64,000 nt of DNA from Nitrospira japonica (GTDB lineage: Bacteria > Nitrospirota > Thermodesulfovibrionia > UBA6902), in NCBI GenBank assembly GCA_020723105.1, contig DYJL01000010.1, positions 1-64,000 on the forward strand, in the 5' to 3' direction. The notes under the pieces were generated by a model. That model searched no databases and was not told the DNA's origin. It saw only the letters and a list, made by a program, of their open reading frames with translations. Within the stretch, counting starts at the first letter, position 1. Each line of letters starts with the position of its first letter. The position numbers and the translations under genes were made by a program. Shown here one piece after another: positions 7,574 through 15,669 of the stretch.

Positions 7574-9232
7574 ATGAGCATTGAATATTCAGTAACCCCC
7601 GAAGGAGAACGCTTTCCACTGCCTGTACCGGAAGATTATAAAAAGGAATTCAACCGCCTGAAAAAAGAGATAGCAAGGCAGAAACAATTAAACCGTGAGA
7701 TAGTAGTAGTCATGGGTGTGGGCTTTGTCGGTGTTGCTATGGCGGCTGTTATTGCAGACACCGTAGATTCAAAGGGAAAGCCTTCCAAATTTGTCGTTGG
7801 CATGCAAAGACCAAGTATAAGGAGTTACTGGAAAATACCTGTGCTTAACAGAGGAATATCTCCTGTTATATCTGAAGATCAGGAACTGTCACCGATGATT
7901 AAAAGGTGTGTTCTGGACAAAAAAACACTCACCGCTACATTTGTATATGAAGTCCTCTCGCTGGCTGATGTGGTTGTTGTGGACATTCAGTGTGACTATC
8001 TCAAGGAATCTCTTGGTAATGTGCATAACGGACATGCTGATATGTCACCGCTCGAAGAATCCCTCTCAATAATGGCAGAACATATTACACCGGACACTCT
8101 CGTCCTCATTGAAACTACCGTCGCTCCCGGAACTACTGAACAGATAGCTTACCCTATAATAAAGAAGGTTTTTCAGAAACGAGGCATCAAGAAAGACCCT
8201 CTCCTGGCCCACAGTTTTGAAAGAGTAATGCCGGGTAAGAATTATGTTGCAAGCATACGTGATTTCTGGCGTGTATGCAGCGGCATTAACAAACAGGCGC
8301 GTAACCGGGTTGTAAGGTTTCTCAATGAAGTGATTAATACGAAAGATTATCCCCTGACAGTACTTGACAAGCCGATAGAGTCAGAAACAGCAAAGATAAT
8401 AGAAAACAGTTTCCGCGCCACTATCCTTGCATTTCTTGATGAATGGAGTCTGTTTGCAGAACGTAATGGCGTAGACCTGATAAAAGTCATCAATGCCATC
8501 AAGGCCCGTCCGACTCACAGCAACATTATTTTCCCGGGGCCTGGTATCGGCGGTTATTGTCTGCCGAAAGACGGAGGACTTGGGGTCTGGGCCTACAAGC
8601 ATATCCACGGTTTTGAAGATGATATTTTTAAAATAACGCCTCTTGCTATAAATATTAATGATACCCGCGCCCTTCATGTGGCACAGCTTACACGCGATGC
8701 CCTGAGAAATATGAGCAGGCCTATTGCAGCAGCAGATATACTTGTTCTTGGAGCTTCTTACAGGGAAGATGTCGGCGACACCAGATACAGCGGTTCTGAG
8801 TTAATAGTGAGGAAATTGACTGAAATGGGAGCTGAGTTAAAGGTGCACGATCCGTATCTGACTCATTGGTGGGAGTTTGAACGGCAGGATACCTACCCCA
8901 AAAAAGGATACAGCATGTCCAGGTTTTTCCACAATCAGGAGAAACTCTCGAATCTGACAATAGAACCAAACCTCACGAAGGCTTTAAAGGGAGCTGACGC
9001 AATTATTCTTGCAGTCAGGCATAAACAATATCTGGAACTTACTCCTGATGAAATAGTAAAAAAGGCAGGCAACACGGTAGCAGTTATAGATTGTTTCGGG
9101 ATACTGGATGACGACAAAATCCGCAGATACTTTGAACTTGGCTGCGAGGTAAAGGGGTTAGGCCGCGGCCACGTAAGAAGGATAAAGGATGAAGTGAGAA
9201 TGCAGCAGATGAAGGGAAGAAAAGGAAAATAA
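7574..9232 (+). CDS. Nucleotide-sugar (UDP-glucose/GDP-mannose family) dehydrogenase
   Basis: This oxidises a nucleotide sugar to the uronate with NAD, probably for cell-surface polysaccharide. The NAD-binding Rossmann motif VMGVGFVGVAMAAVIAD lies near residue 46, SETAKIIENSFRA near 270, and the catalytic cysteine in GPGIGGYCLPKDGG near 325. A C-terminal UDP-binding domain (ILVLGASYREDVGDTRYS) follows. At 552 residues it is well above the usual 420-450, owing to an N-terminal extension of about 40 residues and inserts such as FVVGMQRPSIRSYWK. The exact substrate (UDP-glucose, UDP-ManNAc or UDP-GlcNAc) cannot be told. No sugar-pathway neighbours are present. Confidence 0.85.
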   Translation: MSIEYSVTPEGERFPLPVPEDYKKEFNRLKKEIARQKQLNREIVVVMGVGFVGVAMAAVIADTVDSKGKPSKFVVGMQRPSIRSYWKIPVLNRGISPVISEDQELSPMIKRCVLDKKTLTATFVYEVLSLADVVVVDIQCDYLKESLGNVHNGHADMSPLEESLSIMAEHITPDTLVLIETTVAPGTTEQIAYPIIKKVFQKRGIKKDPLLAHSFERVMPGKNYVASIRDFWRVCSGINKQARNRVVRFLNEVINTKDYPLTVLDKPIESETAKIIENSFRATILAFLDEWSLFAERNGVDLIKVINAIKARPTHSNIIFPGPGIGGYCLPKDGGLGVWAYKHIHGFEDDIFKITPLAININDTRALHVAQLTRDALRNMSRPIAAADILVLGASYREDVGDTRYSGSELIVRKLTEMGAELKVHDPYLTHWWEFERQDTYPKKGYSMSRFFHNQEKLSNLTIEPNLTKALKGADAIILAVRHKQYLELTPDEIVKKAGNTVAVIDCFGILDDDKIRRYFELGCEVKGLGRGHVRRIKDEVRMQQMKGRKGK

Positions 9233-9234
9233 TC

Positions 9235-9740
9235 TTACTTGTACCTCTTCACCTCAAACCGGTAAAGCTCTATGGGTTCGCCAAGATAAATCCCTGCTTT
9301 CATGGATGCTATGCTGATCTGCTCGTCAACTGAATCAACTCCTTCAAGATCCGGCAGGAGGAGCCCCCGGCGTTCGCCGCTTTTAACAATAACACCATAT
9401 TTTTTAGGATCCAGAAGCTTCTTGCCAGAAATTTTCTCGGGCGCTGTCAGCACATCAACAGAATATTCAAGGTCACTTAGCTCGCCGGTACTTACCGGCG
9501 GGAATCTTGGGTCCTGCGTAGCAGCGCTTATGGCATTTTGTATGATTTCACAGGCCACATTTTCGGTCGTGTCTGAAAACGTGCCAATACAGCCTCTCAA
9601 CTGGTCTTTCTTTTTAAGGGAAACAAATACGCCGGCCTTTTGAGACATTTCAGGGGTAAGTTCTGCGGGAAGAGAGATAATCTTTTTTTCACGGACATAC
9701 TGTTCAACGGTTTGCTTTGCAAGTATTACAAGAGGATGCA
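9235..9740 (-). CDS. AMMECR1 domain protein (AmmeMemoRadiSam protein A-like)
   Basis: The protein is a single AMMECR1 domain of about 168 residues with the conserved LRGCIGTF motif near residue 50 and TQDPRFPPV near 92. The family is associated with Memo and a radical-SAM enzyme in an uncharacterised system; neither partner is next to it here. I use the ATG at 9740; an upstream in-frame TTG at 9747 falls in an inverted repeat and has no ribosome site. It converges, with a 2-bp gap, on the sugar dehydrogenase. Its biochemical function is not known. Confidence 0.85.
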
Positions 9741-9746
9741 TATACA

Positions 9747-9811
9747 AGTGTCAGTGAATAGTGCCCATGTCAGTAAAGAAAAAACAGACACTCTCAACTG
9801 ACACTGACACT
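9747..9811. repeat. Inverted repeat with tandem GACACT units
   Basis: AGTGTCAGTG (9747-9756) is complementary to CACTGACACT (9802-9811). The right arm also reads as a tandem ACTGACACTGACACTG. It fills the gap between the polyprenyl synthase and AMMECR1 genes and may terminate or attenuate leftward transcription. Confidence 0.6.
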
Positions 9812-9815
9812 GTTC

Positions 9816-10796
9816 TTATTTTCTCCTTTTCAATGCATAATCTGAAATGGTGAGCAGGGACGTTTTTTCCATGGAATCCCTAAATATATCAAGCTCAGAC
9901 CTGGCTTCAGTCATCAGGACATAGGCCCTATCATAGGACTTTTTGATGGATCCGTGCTTGTCAAGCAGTCTCTGTATATCGAGCAGATATTCCTCTGTCT
10001 TGTTTTCAGCCATGATTATCCTCTTTATCTTTTCTGCTTCATCGCCCTCAGCATCTTTCAACAGATATATGAGGGGAAGGGTCATCTTGCCTTCTTCAAG
10101 GTCTTTGCCAAGACGTTTTCCAAGGGATTTCTCTTCCGCCATGTAATCAAGGACATCGTCTACTATCTGAAAGGCATAACCAAATTTTAATCCGAAAGAG
10201 GCCAGGGCGTCTTCTTCTTCCTTTGTCGCATTACCCAGCACGGCCCCGCCTTTGCAAGCCGCTGACATGAGGATGGCTGTTTTGCCCTGAATAATTTTCA
10301 TATAGTCTTCCTCTGTCATGTCGGGATTGCCTTTTTTACTGAGCTGCACCAGTTCGCCCTCGCTCATTTTTGCTGTAGCGGTGCAGAGGGCATCCATGAT
10401 ATTCTGACGCTTGAGCAGGTTTGCAAGGCGTAACGCATTTGCATAAAGGAAGTCGCCCACAAGTATTACGACCTGATTGCCGAATAGGGAATGCGCTGCA
10501 GGTCGTCCTCTCCTTAAATTTGCACCGTCTACTACATCATCATGAATCAATGATGCGGCATGTATGAATTCCACGCTGCTGGCCAGGGTGCTGACCTGAT
10601 CTCCTCTCATTCCAAACAGTCTTGAGCACAGGATAGCGAGAACGGGCCGGATACGTTTTCCGCCGCTTGAAAACAGATGGTTCCCAACGGCTGATATGGC
10701 AGGTGCAACAGTCTTCAGCGTCTCGTTTATCTTTTCTTCTGCTAAAGCGAGATCTTCTTTGTAATATTCCCAGATGTTTTCGATGGTGGTTTGCAT
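9816..10796 (-). CDS. trans-polyprenyl diphosphate synthase
   Basis: This extends isoprenyl diphosphates to the side chain of a quinone, probably menaquinone given mqnA at 47.3 kb. The first aspartate-rich motif is LIHDDVVDGANLRRGRPA near residue 84, the second is FQIVDDVLDY near 210, and the GKDLEEGKMTLP motif follows. The 326-residue length fits octaprenyl/solanesyl-type synthases (IspB/HepT group); chain length cannot be read directly. The start is set at the ATG 10796 because the more upstream in-frame codon is a TTG with no ribosome site. It lies 19 bp after mtnA, likely the same transcript. Confidence 0.9.
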   Translation of the reverse strand: MQTTIENIWEYYKEDLALAEEKINETLKTVAPAISAVGNHLFSSGGKRIRPVLAILCSRLFGMRGDQVSTLASSVEFIHAASLIHDDVVDGANLRRGRPAAHSLFGNQVVILVGDFLYANALRLANLLKRQNIMDALCTATAKMSEGELVQLSKKGNPDMTEEDYMKIIQGKTAILMSAACKGGAVLGNATKEEEDALASFGLKFGYAFQIVDDVLDYMAEEKSLGKRLGKDLEEGKMTLPLIYLLKDAEGDEAEKIKRIIMAENKTEEYLLDIQRLLDKHGSIKKSYDRAYVLMTEARSELDIFRDSMEKTSLLTISDYALKRRK

Positions 10797-10815
10797 GTTT
10801 ATCAATTATTCATTG

Positions 10816-11880
10816 CTAAGTTGCTTTCAGCATGAAAGCAGATAAATCCACATCCTTCTCATTTAGTTTATGTAAATCCTCAGGCCTGAAGACTCCCTTT
10901 TCAGTAATTATACCAGTTATATATTTTGCAGGGGTAACATCAAACGCAAGGTTTCGCACTTTTACTCCCTCAGGAGCAATATGACATTCAAATATATGTG
11001 TCACTTCTTCTGAACCGCGCTCTTCGATAGGGATGAGTTCTCCATTTGGAATTGAGAAATCAATGCTGCTTAAAGGCGCGGCCACATAAAATGGAACACC
11101 ATTTTCTTTGCACAGCACGGCAAGAGAGTAGGTGCCTATCTTGTTTGCAACATCACCGTTTGCAACGGTCCTGTCAGTGCCGACGATGGCCAGATTTATC
11201 TCTCCTTTTCGCAGAAGGGCTCCTGCAGTATTATCAGTAATCAAAGTTACGGGGATATTATCTTCCATGAGTTCCCATGCTGTCAAACGGCAGCCCTGCA
11301 GTACAGGCCTGGTTTCATCGGCGATAACCTGTATTTTTTTCCCCTGCTCCACAGCTACCCGTATCGGAGCAGTAGCGGTCCCGTATCCGCCGGTTGCAAG
11401 AGAGCCGGCATTGCAATGAGTGATGACAGTGTCTCCATCCTTTATAAACTGTGCGCCCCACCTGCCGATAGCCTTATTTATTTCTATATCTTCCTGAAGA
11501 ATTTTGAGGGACTCTTCAATCAGTAAGGCTTTTAATTTATCAACCGTCTGATCCTTTCTTTCCGTCAGGAATAATTTAATCCTCTCAACAGCCCATTGAA
11601 TATTTACTGCTGTGGGCCTTGTCAAAAGTAAAGTTTGAAAGACATGGTTCAGCCCTTTCATCAGATCATTAAAGTTGTTCGCCTTGATCTCCTGCGCTCC
11701 AAGCGCTATGCCCATTGCAGCAGCTATCCCGATGGCCGGCGCCCCGCGTATCCAGAGTTTTTTTATCCCCTCGGCAACCATTTCGTAATCTGTGCAGTCT
11801 ATGTATTTAACTTCTCTCGGGAGGCGGCTCTGATCAATCATCCGCACCTTGCCATTAACCCATTCGATTGTTTTTACCAT
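10816..11880 (-). CDS. mtnA: S-methyl-5-thioribose-1-phosphate isomerase
   Basis: It isomerises methylthioribose-1-phosphate to the ribulose form in methionine salvage. The 354-residue protein has the eIF2B-like fold markers RGAPAIGIAAAMGIALG near residue 45, the catalytic cysteine in THCNAGSLATGGYGTA near 160, and the catalytic aspartate in IVGTDRTVANGDVANKIG near 240. GGAG sits 5 bases before the ATG. No other salvage genes (mtnB-D) are adjacent, although metK and ahcY, which handle the same methionine/SAM pool, lie at 18.3-20.9 kb. Some bacteria use MtnA in a shorter salvage route. Confidence 0.93.
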   Translation of the reverse strand: MVKTIEWVNGKVRMIDQSRLPREVKYIDCTDYEMVAEGIKKLWIRGAPAIGIAAAMGIALGAQEIKANNFNDLMKGLNHVFQTLLLTRPTAVNIQWAVERIKLFLTERKDQTVDKLKALLIEESLKILQEDIEINKAIGRWGAQFIKDGDTVITHCNAGSLATGGYGTATAPIRVAVEQGKKIQVIADETRPVLQGCRLTAWELMEDNIPVTLITDNTAGALLRKGEINLAIVGTDRTVANGDVANKIGTYSLAVLCKENGVPFYVAAPLSSIDFSIPNGELIPIEERGSEEVTHIFECHIAPEGVKVRNLAFDVTPAKYITGIITEKGVFRPEDLHKLNEKDVDLSAFMLKAT

Positions 11881-11890
11881 TTATTCTCCT

Positions 11891-13156
11891 TTAACTGATG
11901 AATTTATTCACACCCGGCAATACCATCATAACCAGTAAGGCTGTTGTGAGCACTATCAAAACAACCACTGTGGCCCATGAAATATAATTGTGTCCTTTCG
12001 GATTGATAAAGTCCCCCATGATTTTCCTGTTATTAATAAGCAGCAATGTGAACACAAGCACCGGCGGCAGGAGTATTCCGTTCAATACCGAAGAGAAAAT
12101 CATGATGAAAATCAGGGGCGCTTTTGGGATCAGCACGAGTATTGATGAAATAACAATCAGTGCTGTATATATCCACATGAACTGGGGCGCCTGCTTGAAT
12201 GTCTTATTTATCCCGGCTTCCCATCCCATGGCCTCGCAGATATAGTATGCCGTTGAAAGCGGTACGACAATCGCACCGAGGATAGAGGCATTTGCAAGGC
12301 TGATTGCAAAAAAGAGCGAAGCATATGTGCCGGCAAACGGCTTCAGGGCTATGGCCGCCTCACTGGCTTCCTGTATCCGTATCCCTTGCGGGAAAAGGGT
12401 TGTGGCGCAGGTTGCCATAATGAAGAAGGCGATTATGTTTGTCATCAGGCATCCCAGGATTACGTCAAGTTTTGAGAGTTTGTAATCTTCCATCTTGAGG
12501 CCCTTTTCAGCAATGGACGACTGCAGGTAAAATTGCATCCACGGTGTTATAGTAGTCCCGATAATTGCAATGCTCAGCATAATGAAGTCTGATTCCAGTT
12601 TTATGCTTGGGATGACAGTTTCCCGTAACACTATGCCCCATTCAGGCTTTGCCATGAATCCTGAGAATATATAACCGAGATAAAGCATGCAGGCTACAAG
12701 CAATATGCTTTCTACAATGCGGTAACTGCCTCTTGTAACAAGTATCCAGATAAGAAACGCCCCTGTCGGAACCATAACATATTTACTCAATCCCAGAATC
12801 TCCATGCTTGCGGCCCATCCCGCAAACTCTGCAACAGTGGTCCCGAAATTTGCGACAAGCAGGGTAATCAGCATGAAAAATGCTGCCTTAATCCCGTAAT
12901 GCTCCCTGATGAGATCAGCAAGCCCTTTGCCCGTTACCACGCCCATACGCGCAGCCATTTCCTGGACGATGATGAGGGCTATTGTTGTCGGGATCAGGGT
13001 CCACAGTAATTTATAGCCGTATCGTGCGCCTGCAACTGAGTAGGTGGTAATGCCTGATGCATCGTTATCAATAGTGGCTGTTATAATGCCGGGGCCGATA
13101 ATTGTCAGAAAGAATATGAGACTTTTCCAGCTTGGCAAATGTTTCAGACGTATCAT
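11891..13156 (-). CDS. Nramp-family divalent metal transporter with non-canonical metal site
   Basis: This 421-residue integral membrane protein has about eleven transmembrane spans and aligns to Nramp (GARYGYKLLW after TM1). The two metal-site motifs differ from the canonical ones. The TM1 DPGN position reads DNDA (D30 to A33, followed by SGITTY), so the Asn ligand is lost. The TM6 MPH position reads TPW (T204-W206), so the Met ligand that selects transition metals is lost. Divergent Nramp proteins of this kind include Mg-transporting members (NRMT group). The stop region overlaps nothing, but its 5' end overlaps the upstream MgtE-like sensor gene by 4 bp, suggesting a functional pair. A GAGGAGG site precedes the ATG. 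The transport substrate is inferred, not shown. Confidence 0.85.
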   Translation of the reverse strand: MIRLKHLPSWKSLIFFLTIIGPGIITATIDNDASGITTYSVAGARYGYKLLWTLIPTTIALIIVQEMAARMGVVTGKGLADLIREHYGIKAAFFMLITLLVANFGTTVAEFAGWAASMEILGLSKYVMVPTGAFLIWILVTRGSYRIVESILLVACMLYLGYIFSGFMAKPEWGIVLRETVIPSIKLESDFIMLSIAIIGTTITPWMQFYLQSSIAEKGLKMEDYKLSKLDVILGCLMTNIIAFFIMATCATTLFPQGIRIQEASEAAIALKPFAGTYASLFFAISLANASILGAIVVPLSTAYYICEAMGWEAGINKTFKQAPQFMWIYTALIVISSILVLIPKAPLIFIMIFSSVLNGILLPPVLVFTLLLINNRKIMGDFINPKGHNYISWATVVVLIVLTTALLVMMVLPGVNKFIS

Positions 13157-14412
13157 ACGCTCCTCCTCTTTTTCCTGGATGATGGAGGGAGGAAGATGTC
13201 AATAATATCATCAATTGTTACCATGCCGAGGAGCGCTCCGTCGGCATCAACAACAGGGAGGGCCAGGAGGTTGTATTTTGATATGAGTTCCGCAACAGCC
13301 TGCTGGTTAGTGTCAGGTGAGACTGACTTCAGTTTTGTTTCCATGATATCAGACAGGTGGACTGTTGGCAGCGGCATGAGTAAATCCCTCAGTGATATAA
13401 TGCCGATGAGCTTCTCATCTTTGACTATGAATATATAATAGACATTCTCTACGTTTGGAGCGTCAATCCTGAGTTTCTCGATTGCTTCCTGGACTGTTAA
13501 CTCAGGAGGATAGGCTATAAACTGGTTTGTCATAAGTCCGCCCGCAGTATCTTCTTCATGTGCCAGGAGTTCCTGAATATCCTGTGCTTCATCTTTTTCA
13601 ATGGATTCAAGCAGCTCCTTTGCTTTATCGGATTCCAGGTCTGACAGGAGGTCTGCTGCTTCGTCAGGCGGCATTCTCTCTACTACATCTGTTGCATGGT
13701 CTTTGTCCAGGCTTTCGATGATGGCCCTTTTAACATTTACTTCAAGTTCATGAAGCGCTTCAGCGGCGACATTGGGATCCAGCCCCTTAAACAAGGCCAG
13801 GCCCTGTTCATACGGCACCTTACTGATAATATCTGCAATGTCTGCAGGATGCAGGGCGGAAATCATCTGGCGCGGGACAATGAGCGATATAGTTGTAAGC
13901 CTGGGCTCAAGCGGCTGTATATAGTTCCAGCGAATCAGATTGTGAGGCAATGTCTTTCCAAACACCCTGTAAAATTTTTCACTCTCTCGCTCGATGTTAA
14001 GGCGCCTGAGTATGCCCCTTATGCCGACGTCAACGGCCACCAGGCAGGCATTGCCGTTGAGGCCCTCCAGTTTTACATCATTAACCCTTACAACTTTGGC
14101 TCCGTTTGCATCAACAATCTGTTTGTCAAAAATGTCCCGTGCAATCAGGAGATTGTCTTCAGAAGGTTCGTATTGTTCGACATTTGATGCATAGATATTG
14201 GAAGAAATGATGCGTTTGTTGAAGATGCCTACGTTCTTCCATTCCAGGAGATAACGCTTTTTCTTTTTCTCTATAATAAGCGCAGATAACCAGGGCAGAG
14301 GGTCCCCTTTTATTACAATGAAATCTCTGACAATACCGAGTTCTTCCCCTGTAGGGTCCAAAACAGGCATCTTTATTAATTCGCTGACAAAAACTTCGCC
14401 AAAAAGGGGCAT
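13153..14412 (-). CDS. PRC-barrel / MgtE N-domain / CBS-pair protein without membrane domain
   Basis: This 419-residue soluble protein has two PRC-barrel-like segments (residues about 5-75 and 90-160), then an MgtE N-terminal superhelical domain (ALHPADIADIISKVP near 184, RMPPDEAADLLSDLE near 244), then a CBS pair (from GGLMTNQFIAYPPELTVQEA near 290 to VTIDDIIDIFLPP). In the channel MgtE these two domains bind Mg and close the pore; the five-helix pore domain that should follow is absent, and the protein stops after a basic tail. It overlaps the Nramp-like gene by 4 bp (ATGA). It may act as a separate Mg- or nucleotide-responsive gate for that transporter. GGAG precedes the ATG by 5 bases. 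Confidence 0.85.
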   Translation of the reverse strand: MPLFGEVFVSELIKMPVLDPTGEELGIVRDFIVIKGDPLPWLSALIIEKKKKRYLLEWKNVGIFNKRIISSNIYASNVEQYEPSEDNLLIARDIFDKQIVDANGAKVVRVNDVKLEGLNGNACLVAVDVGIRGILRRLNIERESEKFYRVFGKTLPHNLIRWNYIQPLEPRLTTISLIVPRQMISALHPADIADIISKVPYEQGLALFKGLDPNVAAEALHELEVNVKRAIIESLDKDHATDVVERMPPDEAADLLSDLESDKAKELLESIEKDEAQDIQELLAHEEDTAGGLMTNQFIAYPPELTVQEAIEKLRIDAPNVENVYYIFIVKDEKLIGIISLRDLLMPLPTVHLSDIMETKLKSVSPDTNQQAVAELISKYNLLALPVVDADGALLGMVTIDDIIDIFLPPSSRKKRRSV

Positions 14413-14446
14413 GAGGTCTCCCGAATGCTATATAATAATTCAATCC

Positions 14447-14474
14447 GTAGGGGCGTATTGCAATACGCCCCTAC
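14447..14474. repeat. 28-bp perfect palindrome GTAGGG...CCCTAC (intergenic copy)
   Basis: The half-site GTAGGGGCGTATTG is followed at once by its exact complement. It lies in the 192-bp gap between apbE and the MgtE-like gene. A second copy with a paired base change is inside a coding region at 61301-61328. The rest of the gap (14529-14590) holds GTGTCCGG and a TACGGACACGGAATACGGTCACGGATAC-like tandem, another low-complexity repeat. Confidence 0.85.
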
Positions 14475-14604
14475 CGTGCCTTGAAGTATACCTAAGGGAG
14501 GGAAATTTCGGCAACCAGCGCAATAGTAAATCGTGTCCGGTTAACGTGATCGCAGGTACGGACACGGAATACGGTCACGGATACCGGATTTTAAGTTACG
14601 CTGC

Positions 14605-15669
14605 CTAATTTGCTAACTCATACCCTTTATTCAGGATCTCTATCCTGCCTTTTAAATTTTTTGTAATAAAAACCCTTTTCCGGGAATCCACCAAAATTCC
14701 GTCGAGACCCTTTGAATTGAGAAGCTTCATCCCCTTTTCAGGTCCGAGTATCAGTACAGCCGTATCAATACCGTCTGCCATATATCCTTCAGGGGCCATG
14801 ACGGAAACGCTTATCAAGTCAGATTCTGCGGGATAACCTGTCTTTGGATCAATGATATGGTGGTAGCGTTTGCCGTTTTTTATAAAAAATCTCTGGTAGT
14901 CTCCGGCAGTTGATATGGCGCTGTCTTTTAGATAGAGGCTTGCAAAGATATCTTCCCACGGTTTTTCTGAAGCAGGATTTTCGGGGCGTGGATTCTGAAT
15001 CCCGACCTTCCATGCCTTTCCACTTGTGCTTAAACCATAACCCCTGATATCCCCTGCAATGGCTACAAGCGCTGCTTTTATTCCTTTTGCCTTTATTGCC
15101 TCGACAGCTTTATCGGCTGCATAGCCTTTGGCTACTCCTCCGAGGTCCAGCGCCATGCCTTTTTCTTCCAGATATATTTCTGATGCGGCACTATCTATTT
15201 TTATTTTTTTGTAGTCTACGAGTTTTCGCAGGTTCTCAATTGCGGCTTTGGATGGTATGGAAGGATTGTCAGGCCGCTTTGAAAAGGCCCAGAGTTTTAT
15301 AACAGGCTCGATGGTCGGATCAAATGCGCCATCAGTTATTTTGGAAATACCGATTGTCTTGTCCATCAGGTCTGTTGTTTCCTTGCTGACATGAACAGGC
15401 TTTATTCCGGCAGATTGACTGACTGCGCTGACCTCGCTGTCCGGTGAGAAGTTGTTAAGATAATTATCAAGCTTCTTTATTTCGTCAAATCCGGCTTCGA
15501 TCGCATCTTCTGCTTTTTCTTCCGAGGGACTGACAACCGTTATCGTACAGAATGTGTCCATCAGAACACGGCTTTCCTTGAACATTTGGTCCTGCCGGGA
15601 ACAATTCAGAGCAAAGAGCAAAGAGCAAAGAACAAAGATAATAACCGCCCGACTACAATAATTTTTCAT
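14605..15669 (-). CDS. apbE: FAD:protein FMN transferase, lipoprotein
   Basis: ApbE attaches FMN covalently to Thr residues of exported flavoproteins such as RnfD/RnfG, NqrB/NqrC or FMN-binding reductases. The 354-residue protein begins with a lipoprotein signal (basic start, hydrophobic core, lipobox FALNC with Cys23). Family motifs are [10 protein letters not shown] near 36, [17 protein letters not shown] near 174, IAGDIRGYG near 203 and the metal-binding [11 protein letters not shown] near 294. The signal-peptide core is encoded by four near-identical 7-base units (15609-15636). The start overlaps the uvrA stop (ATGA). The target flavoprotein is not in the window. Confidence 0.92.
   Translation of the reverse strand: MKNYCSRAVIIFVLCSLLFALNCSRQDQMFKESRVLMDTFCTITVVSPSEEKAEDAIEAGFDEIKKLDNYLNNFSPDSEVSAVSQSAGIKPVHVSKETTDLMDKTIGISKITDGAFDPTIEPVIKLWAFSKRPDNPSIPSKAAIENLRKLVDYKKIKIDSAASEIYLEEKGMALDLGGVAKGYAADKAVEAIKAKGIKAALVAIAGDIRGYGLSTSGKAWKVGIQNPRPENPASEKPWEDIFASLYLKDSAISTAGDYQRFFIKNGKRYHHIIDPKTGYPAESDLISVSVMAPEGYMADGIDTAVLILGPEKGMKLLNSKGLDGILVDSRKRVFITKNLKGRIEILNKGYELAN
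15609..15636. repeat. Tandem heptamer GAGCAAA encoding the ApbE signal-peptide core
   Basis: Three exact GAGCAAA units and one GAACAAA follow head to tail. On the coding strand they read as the hydrophobic stretch [11 protein letters not shown] of the ApbE signal peptide. Confidence 0.8.
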
